Part shown: positions 25,907-34,171 of the stretch, piece after piece
Position numbering within the stretch: position 1 is the first letter of the stretch
How the letters are laid out: every line of letters starts with the position of its first letter
Source of the DNA: Hymenobacter profundi
Lineage (GTDB): Bacteria > Bacteroidota > Bacteroidia > Cytophagales > Hymenobacteraceae
NCBI RefSeq assembly: GCF_019334315.1
Contig: NZ_JAHWGL010000012.1
Location: 1-64,000 of the forward strand
Reading direction: 5' to 3'
Length of the DNA: 64,000 bases
Notes under the pieces: generated by a model
Database searches by the model: none
Seen by the model: only the letters and a program-made list of their open reading frames with translations
What the model was told of the DNA's origin: nothing
Translations under genes and position numbers: made by a program

Positions 25907-27616
25907 TTGAAAAAAAGTCTGTCTTTCTTACTAGCAGCAGCGTTGGCACTACCTGCCGTCGCGCAAAAAAAATCCTCTCAGAAGTTAGAGCGTCCCAAAC
26001 TGGTGGTGGGTATTGTGGTGGACCAGATGCGTTACGACTACCTCTACCGCTACTGGGACAAGTATGGTAAAGACGGGTTTCGGCGTTTGCTGGGCGAAGG
26101 ATTCAGCTACGAAAATGCCCATTACAATTACGTGCCTACCTATACTGGACCGGGCCACGCCAGCATCTACACAGGCACTACACCCTCCGTGCACGGCATC
26201 ATCGGCAACGATTGGTATGAGCGCGAGGCGGGTAAGAATACCTATGTAACCGAAGACAATACTGTGCAGACAGTGGGGAGCACGGGCACGGTAGGGCAAC
26301 AGTCGCCGCGCCACATGTTGACCACGACCATCACCGATGAGCTGCGCTTGGCTACCAACTTCCATAACAAAACGATTGCCGTGTGTATCAAAGACCGCGG
26401 CTCCGTGTTGCCCGGTGGACACACGGCCAACGCGGCGTATTGGTACGATGGCAAGACGGGCTCCTTTATTTCGAGCACTTTTTATCAGAATAGCCTGCCC
26501 GAGTGGGTAAAGGCGTTCAACGACCGGAAACTGCCGGCGCAGTACCTGAGCCGGCCTTGGCAAACGCTCCTACCCATTGAGCAATATACCGAAAGCACGC
26601 CCGATGATGTGCCGTGGGAAGGCTCTTTCAGGGGAGAAGCCAAGCCTGTATTCCCGCACAACCTGCCCCAATTGAGCGGCTTACCCGATGCCTCGGTGGC
26701 CGCTAAGTTGCGCGATGCCGGTGAGCCAGTGCCTGTTACGAACCTAGACGTGGTGCGCTCTACCCCCTTCGGCAACACGCTGGTGGCGGAGTTGGCGATG
26801 GAGGCCGTGCGGGCCGAGCAGCTGGGCCAGCGCGGCATCACGGACTTTATGCCGGTCAGCTTTTCGTCTACCGACTACGTGGGGCACCAGTTTGGGCCGA
26901 ATTCCATTGAAGCCGAAGACACCTACCTGCGCCTCGACCAGGACATTGCCCGCTTGCTAGCCTACCTCGACAAGACCCTGGGGAAAGGCAACACGCTGGT
27001 ATTCTTGACTGCCGACCACGGCGCCGCGCATTCGCCTAATTTTCTGATTGATAAGAAAATTCCAGCCGGCGCGGTAGGGCCACGCTTTATGCGCGACTCG
27101 GTGCAGCACGAGCTGGTACGCCGCCACGGTGCCGGCAACTGGGTACTCACCTACGAAAACCAGCAAGTGTACCTGAACCGGCCGCTCATTGCGCAGAAGA
27201 AACTGGACTTGCGCCTGATGCAGGACGAAGTAGCCAGCATTATGCTGCAATTTGCGGGCGTCACGCGCGCCATCACCGCCGACGACGTGCAGAAGTCGCA
27301 CTGGGAAAGCGGAATGCTGATGTACCTGGAAAACGGGTATTTCCCGAAGCGTTCCGGCGACGTGCTGGTGGTGCTAGAGCCCGGCTGGCTGGAATCGGGT
27401 TCCTACCCTGCCCCCAACAAAGGCACCACCCACGGCTCGGCCTCGGCCTACGATACCCACGTGCCCATGCTGTTTTGGGGCTGGCACGTGAAGCACGGCG
27501 CCTCGGCGGCGCCGGCTGTGATACCAGACATTGCGCCCACCGTAGCACGGTGGCTACATATTCAGGAGCCCGACGGCTGCACCGGTCAGCCATTGCAGGA
27601 AGTACTGAACTGGTAG
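25907..27616 (+). CDS. pafA: PafA-type alkaline phosphatase
   Basis: Periplasmic phosphomonoesterase of the alkaline phosphatase superfamily. I choose a TTG start at 25907, because the reading from there is a proper signal peptide (KKSLSFLLAAALALPAVAQ); the frame also opens at a GTG at 25874, which would put 11 unusual residues before it. Metal and active-site motifs are present: GIVVDQMRYDYL, the threonine nucleophile in TYTGPGHASIYTG, DYVGHQFGP, TADHGA and a late THGSASAYDTHVPM. Length (569 residues) agrees with PafA. Confidence 0.9.
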   Translation: MKKSLSFLLAAALALPAVAQKKSSQKLERPKLVVGIVVDQMRYDYLYRYWDKYGKDGFRRLLGEGFSYENAHYNYVPTYTGPGHASIYTGTTPSVHGIIGNDWYEREAGKNTYVTEDNTVQTVGSTGTVGQQSPRHMLTTTITDELRLATNFHNKTIAVCIKDRGSVLPGGHTANAAYWYDGKTGSFISSTFYQNSLPEWVKAFNDRKLPAQYLSRPWQTLLPIEQYTESTPDDVPWEGSFRGEAKPVFPHNLPQLSGLPDASVAAKLRDAGEPVPVTNLDVVRSTPFGNTLVAELAMEAVRAEQLGQRGITDFMPVSFSSTDYVGHQFGPNSIEAEDTYLRLDQDIARLLAYLDKTLGKGNTLVFLTADHGAAHSPNFLIDKKIPAGAVGPRFMRDSVQHELVRRHGAGNWVLTYENQQVYLNRPLIAQKKLDLRLMQDEVASIMLQFAGVTRAITADDVQKSHWESGMLMYLENGYFPKRSGDVLVVLEPGWLESGSYPAPNKGTTHGSASAYDTHVPMLFWGWHVKHGASAAPAVIPDIAPTVARWLHIQEPDGCTGQPLQEVLNW

Positions 27617-27783
27617 TATAATTTTTAGAAATTGTGGCTGCTGTTTTTCGTTTTAGTGCCGTATAAGGCTATCTTGGGAAAAACACGCAACTTCGCGGAA
27701 TACAAGCCCAACATAGCTCAATGCTATCCGTACAGCACACGCCCATCACTGCATAATTCCCTACTAAATACTTTTTACCCTCA

Positions 27784-28368
27784 ATGGCTAAGTTTAACCC
27801 CTGGCACGACGTATCACGCGGCGAAAATGCCCCGACGCTGGTAAACGGCATTATCGAAATCCCCAAAGGTTCGAAAGCAAAATATGAACTGGACAAGGAT
27901 AGCGGCCTGCTGAAACTAGACCGCGTGCTGTTCTCGGCTGTGCATTATCCCGCCGCCTACGGCTTCATTCCGCAGACTTACTGCGACGACAAAGACCCGC
28001 TCGATATTCTGGTGCTGTGCTCTGTGGACCTAGTGCCCATGTGCGTGGTAGAAGCCAAAGTTATTGGCGTGATGCAAATGATTGACGGCGACGAGGAAGA
28101 CGACAAAATTATTGCCGTAGCTGCCCACGATATTTCCGTTAATCACTTCAACGAGCTGGAAGACCTACCTCCCCACATGCTTTTGGAGATGCAACGCTTC
28201 TTTGAAGACTACAAGGCTTTGGAGCACAAGCAAGTAACAGTGGAGCGCTTCATGGGCCGCGAGCAGGCCTACCGCATCATTGAAGAAAGCATCACGCTGT
28301 ATAATACCACGTTTAGCAAAGAAAATGTCGCGGCCGATTCAGTAGCTGAAACTTCGACCAAAGCGTAG
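27784..28368 (+). CDS. ppa: inorganic pyrophosphatase
   Basis: Hydrolyses pyrophosphate in the cytoplasm. The 194-residue family I enzyme shows [33 protein letters not shown] with the metal-binding aspartates, and [18 protein letters not shown]. The C-terminal tail beyond the core is short and acidic. A terminator hairpin follows at once. Confidence 0.97.
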   Translation: MAKFNPWHDVSRGENAPTLVNGIIEIPKGSKAKYELDKDSGLLKLDRVLFSAVHYPAAYGFIPQTYCDDKDPLDILVLCSVDLVPMCVVEAKVIGVMQMIDGDEEDDKIIAVAAHDISVNHFNELEDLPPHMLLEMQRFFEDYKALEHKQVTVERFMGREQAYRIIEESITLYNTTFSKENVAADSVAETSTKA

Positions 28369-28397
28369 TACCAACTGTTGTTCGTGCTATACTTACA

Positions 28398-28423
28398 AAA
28401 CCCACCGGCCTACCGGTGGGTTT
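28398..28423 (+). terminator. terminator after ppa
   Basis: AAACCCACCGG and CCGGTGGGTTT with a two- to four-base loop, followed by CTTGTTG. It lies 30 bases past the ppa stop codon. Confidence 0.85.
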
Positions 28424-28507
28424 CTTGTTGTACGCCATTATGCTTGGCCCTACCTCACCGTCGGACTACAGGGCCTTATCTTGCCGCCAGCTCTTCGTTC
28501 TCTTTGC

Positions 28508-29392
28508 ATGCGCGACTCCTCCACTACCCACGCGCCTACCTGGCCCGCCACGCTGAAACGCGCTACCAATGCAGTGCTGTACAGCAGCACGTGGCTGGCG
28601 CTGGCAGCCGTGGCGCTTACGTGGGCGTCGTTTTTGTTCTGGCGGGTGCACATTCCGCCCCGGCTGGCGGGTCTGATTTTCGCGGCGACGCTTTTTCTCT
28701 ATAATCTCGATAGCGTATTGCCTTACAAATACAGCCAGAAGCTGGTGCTCTCGGAGCGCAAGCTGTGGATGCGGCAGCATCGGCGCGAGCTATTTGGGCT
28801 GGCCCTGGTGTCGCTGGCCGGGGCTGGTGCTCTGTTTTTTTACGACGGCTGGCTGCACCTGATTGGCTTTTTGGCTCACCTGGCCCTAATTTCGGTACTG
28901 TATTCCCTACCCTTGGTGCGGGTTCGGGGGAAATGGCGTGCCCTGCGCGACCTACCCCTGCTCAAGGTATTTCTAATTGCTTATGTATGGGCCGCTGTCA
29001 CGGTGTGGGTGCCGGCGCTATACCTGGGTATCCCACTCAGCACGCCCGAGTTGCAGTTGCTCTTCGCCCGCCGCTTCTTTCTGATTCTAGCGCTAGCCTT
29101 CGTCTTCGACATCCGCGACTACACCAAAGACCGCCTCACGGGCACCTACACGTTTCCGGGGGTATTTGGGGTGCGCGCCACCAAGTGGATAGCACTGGCG
29201 GCGCTGCTGGTGTCGTGCGTGCTACTCCCCCACAATATTACCCTGCGTCAAGGCATGCTGCTGTTGCTGCCAGCTGCTCTGGCTGCCGCCGTTATCTGGT
29301 ATGCCGACGAAACACGCCCAGATTATTACTTCGCCCTGCTTACGGATGGCGTTATGATTGTGTATTTCTTGGCGGTGTACTGGGCGATGTGA
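28508..29392 (+). CDS. UbiA-like prenyltransferase family membrane protein
   Basis: A 294-residue protein with about eight membrane helices. The second aspartate-rich motif of the UbiA family is well formed (FDIRDYTKDR, D-x-x-D-x-x-x-D), while the first is reduced to LYNLDSVLPY. The length and helix pattern fit UbiA-type intramembrane prenyltransferases, but the weak first motif means the substrate and even activity are open. Start taken at the ATG at 28508 rather than an upstream TTG. It is convergent with nnr. Confidence 0.65.
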   Translation: MRDSSTTHAPTWPATLKRATNAVLYSSTWLALAAVALTWASFLFWRVHIPPRLAGLIFAATLFLYNLDSVLPYKYSQKLVLSERKLWMRQHRRELFGLALVSLAGAGALFFYDGWLHLIGFLAHLALISVLYSLPLVRVRGKWRALRDLPLLKVFLIAYVWAAVTVWVPALYLGIPLSTPELQLLFARRFFLILALAFVFDIRDYTKDRLTGTYTFPGVFGVRATKWIALAALLVSCVLLPHNITLRQGMLLLLPAALAAAVIWYADETRPDYYFALLTDGVMIVYFLAVYWAM

Positions 29393-29425
29393 GATGGTGA
29401 GTTTTTCATTCATCATCTTCCCGCT

Positions 29426-30955
29426 TCACCACTCCTCTGGTGCGGTTAACTCTTCAAAGGCCACTCCTAGCTTTTCGATAAGGTCGTGGGCGAGGCTGCC
29501 GGCTTCGCCTAGCGCCTCGGCAGCCAGTGTGCCAGCGCGGCCGTGGGCATAGACGCCTAGCAGGCAGGCATCGAGAGGACTGAGGTGGTTGCTTTGAGCA
29601 CGTAGGGCGGTGAGCACACCCGTGAGGGCGTCGCCGGAGCCGCCACTGGCCATGCCAGGGCTACCGGTACTATTAAAATATAGGGTGCCGTCGGGAGTGC
29701 CTAGGCAGGTGTAGGCGCCTTTCAGTACGCAGTAGCAGCGGTGTTTCTGGCAGAAGTTGCGCAACAGCTCCAGGCGGTGGTAGTCGTCGCGGGCGGGCTC
29801 TGTGAGGCGTTCGAATTCCTTAGGATGGGGCGTGAGCACCGTATCGGGCGGAAGTAAGTCGAGCAACTCGCGGTTTGCTCCTAGCAAATTCAACGCATCA
29901 GCATCTAATACCAGGGCGATGTGCTGCTCACCAGCCTCTCGTAGCAACTGTTCCAACACGGCCTTCGTGGCATCTTCCTGTCCCATGCCCGGCCCTATGC
30001 CCACAGCGTCGTACGATTTCAGCGGTGGCAGTTCCGTAAGGTGCTCCTGATTGGGGTCGACCAACGCCATGGCTTCCGGTGCCGAAGTTTGCAGCACATC
30101 GTAGCCTATACTGGGCGTACGTACCGTAAGCAAACCTACCCCGCTACGCAAGCAAGCCCGCGTAGCCAGCACACAGGCTCCGATTTTTCCCTTGCTACCC
30201 GCCAGCAGCAACGCATGACCATACAAACCCTTGTGCGAAAACATAGCACGACGCGGCAGCTTACCCGCTACGAAAGCGGCGTCTACGAAATACTGGTCAA
30301 CTTTCGCTTTCGCGAGAAATTTTGTGTCGAGGCCGATGGGTAGCAAATGCCACTGGCCCACGTATTCGGCATGGTGGGGTAGGAGAAAGGCCAGCTTGGG
30401 CAGCTCGAAGCTGACGGTGTGGTAGGCTCGCACAATCACGCTATCAGCAGGTTGAGGTGCGTCGGTGAACAGTCCGGAGGGAATATCCACCGACAGCACG
30501 CGGACTTTGGCCTTGTTGAGGTGGCGAACCAGCGCGGCGGCCACTCCTTCTAGCGGTCGACTAAGACCTGTACCAAACAGAGCATCTACTACTAATGCCC
30601 CGTCGGGTAGGGTAGGGAGGGCGTCTTCCCCTACCTCGGCTCGTGGTACGTTGACGGGTAGTCGGTCGAGGTTGGCTTGGCAGTCGGCCGAACGCTTCTC
30701 AGTGGGTAAAAGCCATACGCGCACCTGATAGCCCGCTGTGTGTAGGTGTCGTGCCACTACCAGCCCGTCGCCGCCGTTGTTGCCGGGGCCGCACAGTAGG
30801 TGCGTTTCGCCTGCTTCGGTGGGTGAGAGGCGGTTCATCAGCCAATCAGCCAGCGCAGTAGCGGCGCGTTCCATGAGGTCAAGAGAGGAAATGCGGTCGG
30901 TTTTGATAGTAGCTTGGTCGGCGGCGTGCGTTTGGTCGGCGCTAAGGATTTTCAT
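29426..30955 (-). CDS. nnr: bifunctional NAD(P)H-hydrate epimerase / ADP-dependent NAD(P)H-hydrate dehydratase
   Basis: Repairs hydrated NADH and NADPH. The 509 residues comprise an N-terminal YjeF-N epimerase domain (LLCGPGNNGGDGLVVARHL, VVDALFGTGLSRPL, VDIPSGLFTD) to about residue 215 and a C-terminal ribokinase-like dehydratase domain (GSKGKIGACVLA, GIGPGMGQ, DADALNLLG, LTPHPKEFERL, GMASGGSGDALTGVL). Fusion of both activities is the common bacterial arrangement. Confidence 0.96.
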   Translation of the reverse strand: MKILSADQTHAADQATIKTDRISSLDLMERAATALADWLMNRLSPTEAGETHLLCGPGNNGGDGLVVARHLHTAGYQVRVWLLPTEKRSADCQANLDRLPVNVPRAEVGEDALPTLPDGALVVDALFGTGLSRPLEGVAAALVRHLNKAKVRVLSVDIPSGLFTDAPQPADSVIVRAYHTVSFELPKLAFLLPHHAEYVGQWHLLPIGLDTKFLAKAKVDQYFVDAAFVAGKLPRRAMFSHKGLYGHALLLAGSKGKIGACVLATRACLRSGVGLLTVRTPSIGYDVLQTSAPEAMALVDPNQEHLTELPPLKSYDAVGIGPGMGQEDATKAVLEQLLREAGEQHIALVLDADALNLLGANRELLDLLPPDTVLTPHPKEFERLTEPARDDYHRLELLRNFCQKHRCYCVLKGAYTCLGTPDGTLYFNSTGSPGMASGGSGDALTGVLTALRAQSNHLSPLDACLLGVYAHGRAGTLAAEALGEAGSLAHDLIEKLGVAFEELTAPEEW

Positions 30956-31101
30956 AGAGTTAAGAGAGTAGAAGGCAGGGCAGAAGTACTATCCTGCATC
31001 TTACGGACAAAAAGACCCCGTGGTGAGCCGAAAATAAACTTCGAGCCTGTGTTCCGCGTTTTCACCTGTATATTCTGTCCTGAACTTCAAAACCAACCCA
31101 T

Positions 31102-31563
31102 ATGCAAACCTGGAACGATGTTATCCGGCTGGCCAACCACGGTAGCCCTACCCCGCCCCGTCGGGTAGAGAAAACCAACGCTGAATGGCGCGAGCAGCTC
31201 ACTCCCGAGCAGTACCATGTAACCCGCGAGCACGGCACCGAGCGCGCTTTCACGGGCGAGTACTGCGAGGCGCACGAAGCTGGCCTTTACGCCTGTGTGT
31301 GCTGCGGCACCCCGCTCTACGATTCGCGTACGAAGTTCGAATCTGGTACTGGCTGGCCCAGCTTCACCCAGCCTGTAGAAGAAAGCGCTATTAAGTATAA
31401 GAAAGACACCAGCTATGGTATGGTGCGCGTGGAAGTGCTCTGCAACGTATGCGACGCGCACCAAGGCCACGTTTTCCCTGATGGCCCGGCTCCGAGCGGC
31501 CTGCGCCTGTGCATCAATTCGGCTTCTATCAAACTGGTAGAAGCCAAGGAAACAGCCGTCTAA
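31102..31563 (+). CDS. msrB: peptide-methionine (R)-S-oxide reductase MsrB
   Basis: Reduces methionine-R-sulfoxide in oxidised proteins. The 153-residue protein has the SelR-domain zinc pairs CVCCG and CNVC, the substrate-site sequence KFESGTGWPSF and the catalytic cysteine in RLCINSASI (C137). No signal peptide, so cytoplasmic. A terminator follows directly. It is divergent from nnr. Confidence 0.97.
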   Translation: MQTWNDVIRLANHGSPTPPRRVEKTNAEWREQLTPEQYHVTREHGTERAFTGEYCEAHEAGLYACVCCGTPLYDSRTKFESGTGWPSFTQPVEESAIKYKKDTSYGMVRVEVLCNVCDAHQGHVFPDGPAPSGLRLCINSASIKLVEAKETAV

Positions 31564-31586
31564 CAGCCGCGCTTCGTGCCCTACCC

Positions 31587-31624
31587 CAGAGAGCAGCCGC
31601 GAAACCCGGCTGCTCTCTGTTTTT
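31587..31624 (+). terminator. terminator after msrB
   Basis: CAGAGAGCAGCCG and CGGCTGCTCTCTG form a stem with a short loop, followed by TTTTT. Confidence 0.9.
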
Positions 31625-31736
31625 GACGGAAAATTCTGTTGAATTTTGTAGTGCAGGATGTAGGCGATAATCGGAAAATACTACCGCCTACCCAATTTCA
31701 AGTATTAGCTATTCCATAACCTGTCATTTCCAACGC

Positions 31737-32642
31737 ATGTCGCTCCTATTCACTGATTTTGCCAGCTGGCAGGCGCACTGCGAGGCAACTGGCGAGGCTC
31801 TTTTTCAGCCCGTATTGGCCTACGAGATAGAGCAAAAAGGCCGTGCCGAAGCGGATATCTGGCCGGGGCTGCAACGCGCCTACGATGTGATGCGCGACGC
31901 CGTGCAAACCGGCCTGACGCAAAACATGGTGTCACGTTCGGGCATGGTCAACAATGGCGCCCGTAAAATTGCCGCTTCGCCGGTCACGGTGCTCTCGCCC
32001 GAGTTCAAACAGCTCGTGACGCGGGCACTGGGTGCCAAAGAGGTGAACTCGTGCATGGGTAGGGTAGTGGCGGCGCCTACGGCCGGCGCCTCGGGTATCT
32101 TGCCCGGAGTGCTGGTTACGTTGCAAGAGCAGCACCAGCTAGATGACCGGAAGATACTAGAGGGCCTGCTAGTAGCGGCAGGCATTGCGCTTATCATCGA
32201 GCAGAATGCCTCGTTGGCGGGTGCCGTGGGCGGGTGCCAAGCCGAAACGGGTAGCGCGGCGGCTATGGGCTCCGGCGCTATTGTGTACTGCCTAGGCGGC
32301 TCGGTAGACGAGGTGTTTGCGGCCGTGGCCATCACCATTCAATGTATGTTGGGCCTGGTCTGCGACCCGGTGGCAGGGCTGGTGGAAGTGCCTTGTGTGG
32401 TGCGCAATGCTTCGGCAGCGGCCATTGCCTTCAGCTCGGCCCAGATTGCTATTGCCGGCGTCGACCCAGTAATCCCCGTAGATCAGTGTGTAGCGGCCTT
32501 GGGCGAGGTAGGCCAAAGCATGGAAACCCGCTACAAGGAAACCGCCTTGGGCGGCCTGGCCAACACCACCCGCGGCCGCGAAATTGAACGAATGGTGCTG
32601 GTGCAGGACGTGCAAATTTTACCGGACGAGGAAGCAGGGTAG
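31737..32642 (+). CDS. sdaAA: L-serine ammonia-lyase, iron-sulfur type, alpha subunit
   Basis: Deaminates L-serine to pyruvate. The 301-residue protein corresponds to the catalytic alpha part: SRSGMVNNGARK, EVNSCMGRVVAAPTAGASG with the first cluster cysteine, the glycine-rich VGGCQAETGSAAAMGSGA, and CDPVAGLVEVPCVVRN with the remaining cysteines for the 4Fe-4S cluster. The beta subunit that normally accompanies a split enzyme is not adjacent. It is convergent with a LutB-like gene, 13 bases away. Confidence 0.93.
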   Translation: MSLLFTDFASWQAHCEATGEALFQPVLAYEIEQKGRAEADIWPGLQRAYDVMRDAVQTGLTQNMVSRSGMVNNGARKIAASPVTVLSPEFKQLVTRALGAKEVNSCMGRVVAAPTAGASGILPGVLVTLQEQHQLDDRKILEGLLVAAGIALIIEQNASLAGAVGGCQAETGSAAAMGSGAIVYCLGGSVDEVFAAVAITIQCMLGLVCDPVAGLVEVPCVVRNASAAAIAFSSAQIAIAGVDPVIPVDQCVAALGEVGQSMETRYKETALGGLANTTRGREIERMVLVQDVQILPDEEAG

Positions 32643-32655
32643 GCGCTAGCAAAGC

Positions 32656-34026
32656 TTACCGCCGCTCCCGCCACAGCTTATTAAACGACTTCGGTGCTAC
32701 CTCCAACGCTTCGCGGCGCTTGTTCCAGCCTACCAGCGTCAGCATTCGGAACAAGGCCCAGTTCTTGGCACGAGCGGGTAGCAGGTTCAGTAGGCGGCGG
32801 TTCAGCATTGCCAGTTTCCAGAAGTAGATGGCGCGGGTTTCTTCCGAATCAGCCATGCCTTCTTGTACGCTCTGCTGCCGGTTTTTGAGTAGCAGGTTGT
32901 GAATGTTGATTTTCACCGGACACACCGAGGTGCAGGCCCCACACAGGCTGCTGGCGTAGCTTAAGTGCTTATTTTCAGCGAGGCCCGATAAATGGGGCGA
33001 AATAACGGAGCCAATGGGGCCAGAATACGTGGTTTCGTAGGTGTGGCCGCCGATGTTTTTGTAGACCGGGCATACGTTGAGGCAGGCGCCGCAGCGGATG
33101 CAGTGCAGGGCCTCACGCTTGTCGGGTTGGGCCAGTAGGTTGGTGCGGCCGTTGTCGAGCAGTACCACGTACATTTCCTCGGGGCCGTCTTTTTCCAGTG
33201 GCTGGCGCGGCCCTGTGTAAATGGTGTTATACACCGTCACTTGCTGACCAGTGCCGCTTGTGCTGAGCAGGGGCCAGAACAAATCCAGGTCCTGGAGCTT
33301 CGGAATTACCTTCTCGATGCCCACAATGGCGATGTGCGTGCGCGGAAAAGTGGCCGACAAGCGGGCGTTGCCTTCATTCTCCGTCACGGCTACGGCGCCG
33401 GTATCCGCAATCAGGAAGTTGCCGCCCGTGATGCCTACCTCTGCTTGCGTGTATTTGTCGCGCAGGAGGTGGCGGGCGGTGAGCACCAGTTGCTGGGCAT
33501 CGTCGGTGTGCTCAATACCTAAGTGCTTCACGAAAATATCGGCAATGTCCTTCTTGCTCAGGTGCATGGCCGGCGTTACGATGTGGTAGGGCCGCTCGCC
33601 GTTCAACTGCACGATGTACTCGCCTAGGTCAGTCTCGATAGAGTCGATGCCGTTTTTGCCGAGGAAGTCGTTCAGGTGAATTTCCTCGGTGGTCATGCTC
33701 TTGGCCTTCACCACCGTGCGGGCCTTACGCCGGGCCATGATCTTGCCTACTTCCAGCAGGGCCTCTTGCGCATCTTGCGCCCAAATCACCTTGCCGCCCC
33801 GCGCCGTAAAGTTGCGCTCAAACTCCAGCAAGTACTCGTCCAAGTGGTTCATCACCTTGGCCTTGAGGTAGGACGCCCGCTCCCGCGCCAGCTCGTGGTC
33901 TTGGTAAAAGCCGAGGCCGGTTTGCACGGCCGCGTTGTACTTGCCAATGTTGAAGCGAATCTTACGGCGGTGCTCCAGGTCGAAGGCTTTCGACTCGGAA
34001 TCGGTGAGGAATTGGGCGGATTTCAT
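32656..34026 (-). CDS. lutB: LutB-like iron-sulfur protein (lactate utilisation)
   Basis: A 456-residue protein of the LutB/YkgF type. The N-terminal LUD domain (about residues 60-290, VKAKSMTTEEIHLNDFL) is followed by two ferredoxin-like cysteine clusters, CIRCGACLNVCPVYK and CGACTSVCPVKIN, and a helical C-terminus. With LutA and LutC it oxidises L-lactate to pyruvate; those partners are not next to it, so the precise role here is an inference. A REP-like repeat sits immediately upstream of the start. Confidence 0.88.
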   Translation of the reverse strand: MKSAQFLTDSESKAFDLEHRRKIRFNIGKYNAAVQTGLGFYQDHELARERASYLKAKVMNHLDEYLLEFERNFTARGGKVIWAQDAQEALLEVGKIMARRKARTVVKAKSMTTEEIHLNDFLGKNGIDSIETDLGEYIVQLNGERPYHIVTPAMHLSKKDIADIFVKHLGIEHTDDAQQLVLTARHLLRDKYTQAEVGITGGNFLIADTGAVAVTENEGNARLSATFPRTHIAIVGIEKVIPKLQDLDLFWPLLSTSGTGQQVTVYNTIYTGPRQPLEKDGPEEMYVVLLDNGRTNLLAQPDKREALHCIRCGACLNVCPVYKNIGGHTYETTYSGPIGSVISPHLSGLAENKHLSYASSLCGACTSVCPVKINIHNLLLKNRQQSVQEGMADSEETRAIYFWKLAMLNRRLLNLLPARAKNWALFRMLTLVGWNKRREALEVAPKSFNKLWRERR

Positions 34027-34051
34027 GGCTGAAAGGGGAAATGGGAAACGT

Positions 34052-34154
34052 CTGTCATCCTGAGCTTGCGAAGGACCTTCTCACACTAGAACAGCAGTCA
34101 TAACAACGACTCGTTCTCCGGGCGTAAGGTCCTTTGCGCAACTCAGGATGACAG
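34052..34154. repeat. REP-like inverted repeat (GTCATCCTGAGC family)
   Basis: Arms 34052-34079 and 34126-34154 (CTGTCATCCTGAGCTTGCG and imperfect complement). The loop contains AACAACGACTCGT, which recurs in the loop of the copy at 52874, so the whole unit rather than only the arms is conserved. Confidence 0.85.
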
Positions 34155-34171
34155 CTATCCAACGAATGAAA

